From positions 124,001 to 188,000 of the forward strand of contig JAMKCF010000009.1 of NCBI GenBank assembly GCA_023634235.1: 64,000 bases of DNA. Direction: 5' to 3'. Below are positions 12,301-21,300 of this stretch, piece by piece. The position numbers and the translations under genes were made by a program. Within the stretch, counting starts at the first letter, position 1. Each line of letters begins with the position of its first letter. The notes beneath the pieces were generated by a model. It saw only the letters and a list, made by a program, of their open reading frames with translations, searched no databases and was not told the DNA's origin. The DNA is from Pisaster brevispinus. Taxonomy: Eukaryota; Echinodermata; Asteroidea; Forcipulatida; Asteriidae.

Positions 12301-15300
12301 CAATAAATCTTTACAGATTTCTTTGCCATCTGGATATGATTAAAAGAACAGATACATATTTTGATATTTCATTGAACGTGTTTATCTTTAAAACCTTCAA
12401 TGTAATTGGCATAATGAAAAACAAATGTTGCAAGTTCATTGAAGCAGCATTATGTGACATTTAAACAGAAATATCAAGTAATAAACCAAGTGACGTCACT
12501 TACCTATCTACGGTAGCGTTTTCCAGACTGCGCAGTTTGTCTATCACAGGTTGAATACCAAGCATTAAGAACTCATACCGAAGATGAATTCTGAACTCCA
12601 AGTTGTCCTTTGAAAATAACAATATTTTAGTTTTGACGAACAAGTAAGGAATTTAACAAGTACATGAATACACTAAATTGTTAACGGTTTGTTTTATGGC
12701 ACATCTTGCATACCGGTGGATAAAACTATGGACTAGTGGCATACTAGACATTTTTTATTTGGAGGGGAAGGGGCAAAGAAATAACTGGAGGGGGGGGGGG
12801 GCCCTTCATATGTTGCTAATTAACTGTGTACAAGTTGATTTTTTGCAATACAGAGCTGATGGTGGGTTTGAACTTGTAATGGGGGGGGGCTGGACATGCT
12901 GAGGAGGGGGGCAAAGGTTCTGAGTAAGAGATCTCAAGGTGGTCGAGGTGTGCTTTGACAGAAAACCAACATTACTGCTTAGCAAAATCTAGCAGGGACC
13001 AGCCAGTCTAAAGCAATATTAATTACATATCACTAGAATGGTATCCTGTTTTTGCTAAGCATGATATTTTTAAGCTTAGTTTAGTCATTTGTTTCTCCTT
13101 ACCTCTCCTGCTCCATACTTGATGACAGCGTTGATGAAGGACAATATGGCCGTCTTGAGATTGACCTCTTCTCTGTAGTGACCTGTGCTACGATCCAGGT
13201 CATTTACTAACCTCTGTCAACAGGACAAACAAGTGTTTTATTGTTACCATAAGAGAGTCGAACACAAAAAATTGAATAAATTTATGTCTCTTTCGTCCTT
13301 TATTATTCTCTTTTTTTTTCAATTATGATTTTCCTGTACTTGTTTTCTTTTATCAGAAGTCAGATATGAGGAACTTGATGGTAAATCTTTTTGAGTCAGC
13401 AGAACCTGTTGAACAATAGACCTTTCCATGAAGTATTTCACTTGCACATTGCATGTGCGCACTCACAGTGCTGGCTGGCACAATGACGGAACATAGCGCC
13501 TTTTTGTATGGAGCTGATGGTGGAGTGATGTATACGTGTTTGTGCGTCTGCCTAGTACACATCTCTGTGGCGTTTGCCAACCGACAGTGTCTGCACACAA
13601 AGTAATTAGCATATTTCACGGGAAAGGCTTATTGAGATTTACTGTTTTATTTTTAGGTTTACTACTACACTGCTAGACAGGATATCACAACATGAAATTG
13701 CTGCCGAGTGATAAATGCCCTGCTTACCAACACTGACTGAATTCATGTCCAGACTGAGAGTCTTTGGCTAAGGTCAAGGCTATGGCTATTGGCAGCCATT
13801 GCAAAATAAGCAAATAAGCAGAACCGGTGATTTAGTGACAGCTGTAGTCAAAGCCATACATAAGCCATCAGACACATCCTTCATGTTAGTTAAAACAATA
13901 CCTCACCTGGAACCTTGTTCTCTCCGATGCGTGCTGCTGATAATGGCACATAGCATCCAGAACCTTCCTGTGACCTCCGGGTACCAGACATACCCCACCA
14001 AGGATCTCCAGGACCGAGATCTTGGTCTTGATATTCTCACAGCTCATACTCTGTGTGATGATGTTGATGGCCGTGGGGTGGGCCAACACATTGGCTCTGC
14101 CATGCTATGGGGAAGAGAACAATTTCTCCGTTAAAGTTTGTGATCAAAGCTAATTCTTCCCATTGTCAACTCATCATCCTCTTTTTACCAAAGTAGAAAA
14201 TGCTACTGAAAAACTGCTAAGCAAAATCTAGCAAGGACTAGCCAAAAGCAATGTAAACTACATATTATTTGGATGGTATCCTGCTTTTGCTTAGCAGAGT
14301 ACTTTTAAGCTTAGCAATTGTGCATTGAAGCTTTGAATATGTCGACAAAGGAAACATAACAGCCTTTCTGAAAAAAATGTTAAGACTGTAAAAATATGTA
14401 GCTTTGCTGAATGTTTTAACATATTTTCAATTTTGTTATTAAAAAAAAAAGCGACTTCAACTGTTTTAATTTGTATTTTGGAAAGAGCAACAAAATCTCA
14501 CCTTTAAGTAAAAGCGCGATAAAAAAAAACCCCTTGAATATTTTATGGCTTACTCATAAGATTGATTGAGCCTCAACATGAGCCAAGAATATTATGAATC
14601 TAATATTAGCACACAAATGCCTAAGCGTCCACCATTTCACACTATGAAAACACGGCACTGTTTACCCCTTCGCCAGACAGTGACCAATTTCAACTTGAAT
14701 CATTCACATGGCTACAGGCCAAACATACAAATCCAGTAAATAATTGCCCCCATTGGAGTTAATTATCACAACTAATGAATCATTTCTTTAGCTTATTGGA
14801 GGACTTATTAAATTTGTCCAGCAAAAACGTTTGGCCGAGTCTATTGTTCTTCGGAAAACATTCATGTAATCTATGACTCATTTCATCAAATCGACTGTTA
14901 ATAGATAGTCATGGACCTGTCTTGGACAGCTTAATTACCACACTCACAACTCACTGAATAATTTGTGAGTTTTTATGATACAGCCAATGACTGATAAGTG
15001 ATTAGGATTGTTTGAGACTCAAAACAATTTTGAGCTATTGCTGGGCGCATTTATGAATTCATCCTAGTTTGCTTTATTACAGTGAACAGCAGTCGCTGAA
15101 TTAATCATGAATGCAAGCATTCAATGACCAAGGCGTTGAAGAAATTTTACAGTAATATGCTATTGCTTTAATCAGTCGTTATAATTGACTTGTCATGGGT
15201 TCATTTCTAACATGCTGGATTGAAAGGAATGGTATTCAATGAATTATTCAGAAATCCTTTGCATACCCAGGGCTCATAATATGGATGTGACTCCTTCTGT

Positions 15301-18300
15301 TTGGTAACAATAATTGTGTCTACCCGCCTCGGCCAAAATAACATTAAGATTCATGAGTCCATATCAAAATATCCCAACACAAGGCCAGAAATACTTTATG
15401 AATTATTCTTACTGCTTTTGCATACTGATTAATATGAACGTCAATTTCTGTTTGGTAAGATTCACTGTTTCCAGCCTCCTTCTACCTTCCCCCATAAATT
15501 TTTTTAATATTCAAGACTCTACCTCAAACTATCCTATCACAGAGCATGATATACTTACTGAATTATTCATAAGGGCCTTGATGCAGCCAATGACTGACGT
15601 GTGAATTGGACTTTCTGTCATGAAAAAGTCCATAGTTTCCAGGAACTCCAGCAGCGTGGAGAGCCCGTCCAGCTCAATGAACCGCATCACAAACCTGAAT
15701 TGAGGCAAATGAAGAAGAACAAAACTTGTAACTTTTAGGATTTTTAATTTTTTGTTTAGTGTTCAATCTAACAACGGTATTGATGTTCTTCTTTCAATTT
15801 ATTTAGCTTCGATGGACCAAAACAAAGGTATTGAATCATTGAAAATTTAAATCAAATTTTACTTCACGATTCTTAATTAAAAAACTGTGGATATTTAAAA
15901 TTACTGACTGTTTCCCTGGCATGAGAAGGTTACTGTACAGGATTATTGGTGGTCTCTTTGAGTAAATAGACCTCAAATATATATTCTAAAACAATTTGTT
16001 ACGTAAGCAGACTCATTACTACCCATAAAACAAAACTTCTAAGATGTCAAAAAAGGTCATCCTTGCATGTCTAGCACTATCTGGCATATTATTTGGTTGA
16101 TATTTGGATATTTTATTGAGAACAAGGGCTGACCTACAAGTATATGTTGTATAGGCTAGTTTAATATATTTTTTCAGGTTATTTCATCACAGTTTTTCTG
16201 TTTTTTCCCAAGGGCAAACAAAATCTGAAATCGGACTAAAGTAGGAAGAATATCATGCCTGCACTATTTAGTTTCTTTGGGTGAGGTGGGGTTGTAGTGA
16301 TCTTGTTTGTGCCCGACTGTTTATGTACCTCATGGGTTGTGTCCGAAGAGCTGTTTTGAGACTGTCCACTAGATTGGTTCTCACGGCTATCTCATCCTCA
16401 TCATGAGCAAACACCAACTACAAGAATAATGCCAAGAAAACAATATTAGCATTCCTCGATCAACAAAACAAACTTCTGGATAGCAACATTACCAGCTCAG
16501 TGAAACTGTGAATTTATCAACCTCTTTAATCCGAGGCCAAGAGCTCCATTCCACAATGCCTTAACAGGCATCTTCAGATTGGTCGTCAATATCACCGTAC
16601 TGATAGATAGTTCCTGAAAGGTGACATCTTTACCGGCAACTTGGGTTTTAGCTTTGGGCCGTGTCAAGCCGTCTAATTGTTCTCTGCAGCCAAATGGTTC
16701 ATCGACCAATCATTGCCTGCAAAGATGGCCGACTTTACACTCTGTGACGTCAAGTGGGAGCAACGTGTATCTATAGTGACAACACACTTGACTTTGCAAT
16801 TAAGATTGATTTATTGGCTGAAGATGAACCTTGTCACTTTATGAAATCAAGCCCTCCCTGCTGAACAGTATAAACACTGACGTTCATTTGGTGATGGGAA
16901 CTGTTCACAATTGCCAATATTTTCCCAGTAGTTACTGAGGGATTCAGGGAAGGAATGTAAAACTCACCGTCATCATTGCCTTCAACTGATCCAAGTAATA
17001 ATCTGGCCATTTGGTTGAGTTTGGATCCTCTTGCTCCTGTACAATAGATTATATGAAAAAATAATAACAACTATGAATTGTAGAATAATAAACCTGTGCA
17101 CAATTTAATGAATCCCTTAGGGAAACGGTAACAAAGGATGAAAGAGCACTCCTTACAAACTCAACTCTTGATGTGTCGAGCAGTATAGAGTAAAATATAA
17201 AGAAAATGCCTTTGATAGAGTATTGATAGATATCTTTGGCCAAATATTATTCTACAACAAGTCTTTTAAAAACTGTTCTTATAAATCACACTACTGTGAA
17301 AGCCAAAGTGAAATGATGTACAAAGAACCAAATCTAAATTGATCCAGGCCAGGGAGTCAACATCTTCTCACACGGACATCTCTTTCTAAATCTGATTCTT
17401 AAATTGGATACTAAGAAGCAAATGTAAATCTATCCCCCCCCCCCTCTAGTCAGACATTGCTAATTTTTGTGGAGACGTTCTTCTAATCTACAGGAGTGAG
17501 AGAGCGAGCAAGTCAAGAATCTCCAGGGGAGAAGTAAAAAGACAGGGTACAAGAAATAGATTACACATCCAATTTATTAAAGAAGGATATGCCAATTGCT
17601 AATTAACTTGTGTGATACTGTTCCAACAGTTAACGTTACTGAGGTCAGCAGCATGACCCCTGGTAAGGGAGTGTTTCCACAAGGTAAAAATAAAACTGTC
17701 CAGAACGATATTTCTATATTACATTAGTAAATGCATACTTTACATGTACATTGTAGCAATATACAGTGTACTAATTACAATATACTGCATTATACTGCAT
17801 GTATATTATTATGTGTAGAAGTACAAGAAGGTGGTTTTACGGTTGAACACTTCCAACCATGCAAAGTTTTAAATCCTACTGAATACTGAATTGTTTGGCA
17901 AAACTTCCTGGCTATTTTAACATCAGAAAATTTACAAACTCTTTTAGTACTGGACCTCTGAGGTCTCAGAAAACAAAGTATTTTAACAATGTACAGTGTA
18001 CATGGTAAACAAATCCTTGCTCTATGGATCAACCTAGAGGAAGTCAATATTCCATTATTTCTGAATCACCTTCTACTCACTCTTCCCATGTGTGTTCTAC
18101 ATGTATTGGCAATAAAACACACACCCAATGCCAAAGCCATGAAATAAAAATACTTTTGTAATGCAGGCAAACGATCACTAATTCCTCCAGAGATTGAAAC
18201 ACAAGACAGAAGTTGGTTCCCCAGTCTGTCAGTACCAGTGGTATAATAGCAGGCCTTGTGCCTAATAATAACAAGAACCAAGGTGTTGATAAATGACCAT

Positions 18301-21300
18301 AGAGCCAGGGGGAGACAGTGAGGACTTGGGAGTTCACCTGTTCACCTTGGTAGTCAACCACTCTTATTATGATTACAGGGGTCATGTAATAAATGGGGCT
18401 TCTGTCTTTCTGAATTTAATATTATTACTAATATATCTGTGAGCACCTCTGCAGGGTGAATATATTGTCCATTAGTGCAACAATGTCATATCTCATTTGT
18501 ACAACAGCGTCATGTCTCACATGAAAATGCTCCGTGCAAAAACATTAGATCTCGGCGCCTATTGGTTTTGTGTGCCGTACATATGGGCTATTTTAAAGGT
18601 AGGGTTATAGATTGGTTTTTGTCAACCTAATGCTAATTCATAGGAATAATTATCTAAAGAATGATACAATAAAAGTCAGATGTGAAAGTCTCAGCTGAAT
18701 GCACTGTTCCACTTGCTGAGAAAAAAGCAAAAAACTGTCACAGTATTTTCACAGGAACGTCAAATCCATCCAAGTTTAGCGAGGTGACAGCGGGTACCAA
18801 CTGCATCTCTGGCATCGAACGGACACCAACCCTCAAAAATCTGAGAAATTATTCAAGCATGCATCGTTTCTCAGACTCGGATGTAGCTTTAGTTTAGAGA
18901 AACTTTAAAATAAATTTGCTTCCAAAACTTACAACTATGTTAAATTTACTTCATTTACTCTCCTGCCAACGGCTCATTCGGTAAATTTACACATATACAA
19001 AACAAATGAACAATGTTTGCATCGTTTCTATAGTGCTCAATAAATATCCCTGGCTTTGGTCTAAATACATGACCAACATCCGCACATTCTCTTGTTCCGT
19101 TCAACAGCCTGAGCAACACAGGGGCGCCAAAGCAGCTGTCATGACATAACACTGTTCAGATAGATCAAAGCACACTTCTTACATGAACCTCAACATTATG
19201 TACATGTACATCAAGTCCATCGGAATGACAGTTGGAACATGAGACCAAGTTTCAAATAACGCTCTCTCACTAGAAAACCGAACCTCAACCAACCCATCCA
19301 AGATAACACGGATTACACAGGCTTGAAACCTGCTCAGTGGTAGGGGAAAGAAACTCTACCACTGCGCTTATGCCAAAGAGTCTGCAATAACCAGACCTCT
19401 CCTTTAAACACAGCTGACAAATTACATCCCATCACAACCCAACTCATCCTAAAAACGCAAACCGGCTTCCGTTAGGTCTGTTAAACCAATAATTGCATAT
19501 CCAGCAATATACTTTCCCAAAAGGTTGCCAAACCTTTCTTCAGTCAATGTTTTGGCTTGGATGGCCTGTGCTTTTGTATAATAAAATCAACGAAAAAAGT
19601 TATAAAAAAAACCTCTGGAGTCAAGTGGCCCTGACCTTCAGGGGGTCCGCTTCCAGGGCTGTAAATACAACCAGCGATTATCATAATTATCAATTATCAT
19701 CATGATACGTAGATCTGCAAGGTGACAACTTGACATTTCAAACGGCTCATATCAAATTAAGATCCTGTGACATACTTTGTAATTGGATTACAAAATAATA
19801 CTTCTCGATGACCAGATTTCCCGCAGGGCGTCTTTTAGGGTGCTAAAAGCCCCCGGCACTTTTTCTAAAATTGTCAACAAAGTTTCAGACAAACAACAAC
19901 ATAACTGTGCTCATTCCAAGTCCTTAAAAATTCACCACATCCTCTTCCGTCAGAGCAAAATAGAAGATAAATCATCTTCAGAATCTATGAATAGCATGCA
20001 AACAAACACTTACAATTCAGCCAAATTTAGAATGTTGACACTAATAATATAGACACACTGAGACACCAGGTGGTGGCAGCAGATACAGGGATGAAGATTT
20101 TCCTGAAAATGGCTCCCCTGCCTGAGTTTCCCCTTGTTCTAGACCCAGAACCTCCCAGATGTTATAGTTCCCAAGGCTTACAGTCACTGTGCATTAGCAG
20201 AAAAATAAAACTAAAGGTCTGGACACAATGTGGAATATTTCTTTCTCCCTTTGGCAAATGTTCGACTTCTTTCAGGAAAATTTAATGACTCAAGGAGATT
20301 TTGAAAAAATCCTGAGAAAGCACTTGACCGAGATAAACCGAAAGGAACTTTGCATTGATAACGTACACAAATTCTGAGCATGCGCACATTTCCAAGAACA
20401 ACGGATTTAACAGGTAAATATACTACCACCAAGAATCCCCCAAACTCTACCATTGTTATCAACCGTCTTGCGCACAAGAATCGACCCTGTGCATATGACA
20501 CCACAAGCTCAAACAGCACCTCACTGGGGTAAAAGGAACACATACATGTAGGCCTATCCTAGGCTAAGACGAGTTAGGTATGGGATACACGTGCATGATT
20601 CCATTACTTGACCTCAAGTAAAGTATAAGTTCTGAATTTGTTCACTCAAGATACACACTGTTGTATTTTTTGTAGTTCTCATCAGTAGTTTTACTATCAA
20701 CTCCAACCCCCTCCCCCAGCAAGCAAGTTTATGTAAAATGTGATGATCTTCACTTCCTTACAAAACCTAAAGTACAAAACCTGTGCTTTTCCTGAATGCT
20801 TCCAGCCTTTTATCTGACATTAAGATAACCTTCACCGATCCCTGAAGCAACATTTATTCTGATCACAGCCATCCAGCCATCCTTCCCTACAAGTTCACCA
20901 GAGTGGAATTTCTTGAAGGGCCTTACAATCAACACTACGATCATTTCGTCATGTACCAAGTAATTTATCAAGACAAATCCAGACAAATCCACAAGAGGGT
21001 CTTCAAAAAAAACCAAATAAATAAATAAACTCTGGGGACAAAGCATCTGCTCTCCTTATAACCGTGCACAGTTCACCTCACAACCAAATATAGAGACACT
21101 TTCGGTGGACCCACAGTAGCCTCAGAAATCAGAATGTTCTAGGCCATCTAAAACCTGAGTCAGATCATGAAAACTCTCTGCATCAATTCCCTCAGCTGTC
21201 TAAAAAAAAAGTTTTGGTTACATTTAAGAAATGCTCCCGAGATTGCTCGACAAATCCTGTGGACTTCCCACAAAATCTATACTTAGTCAGTGCATGTCAT

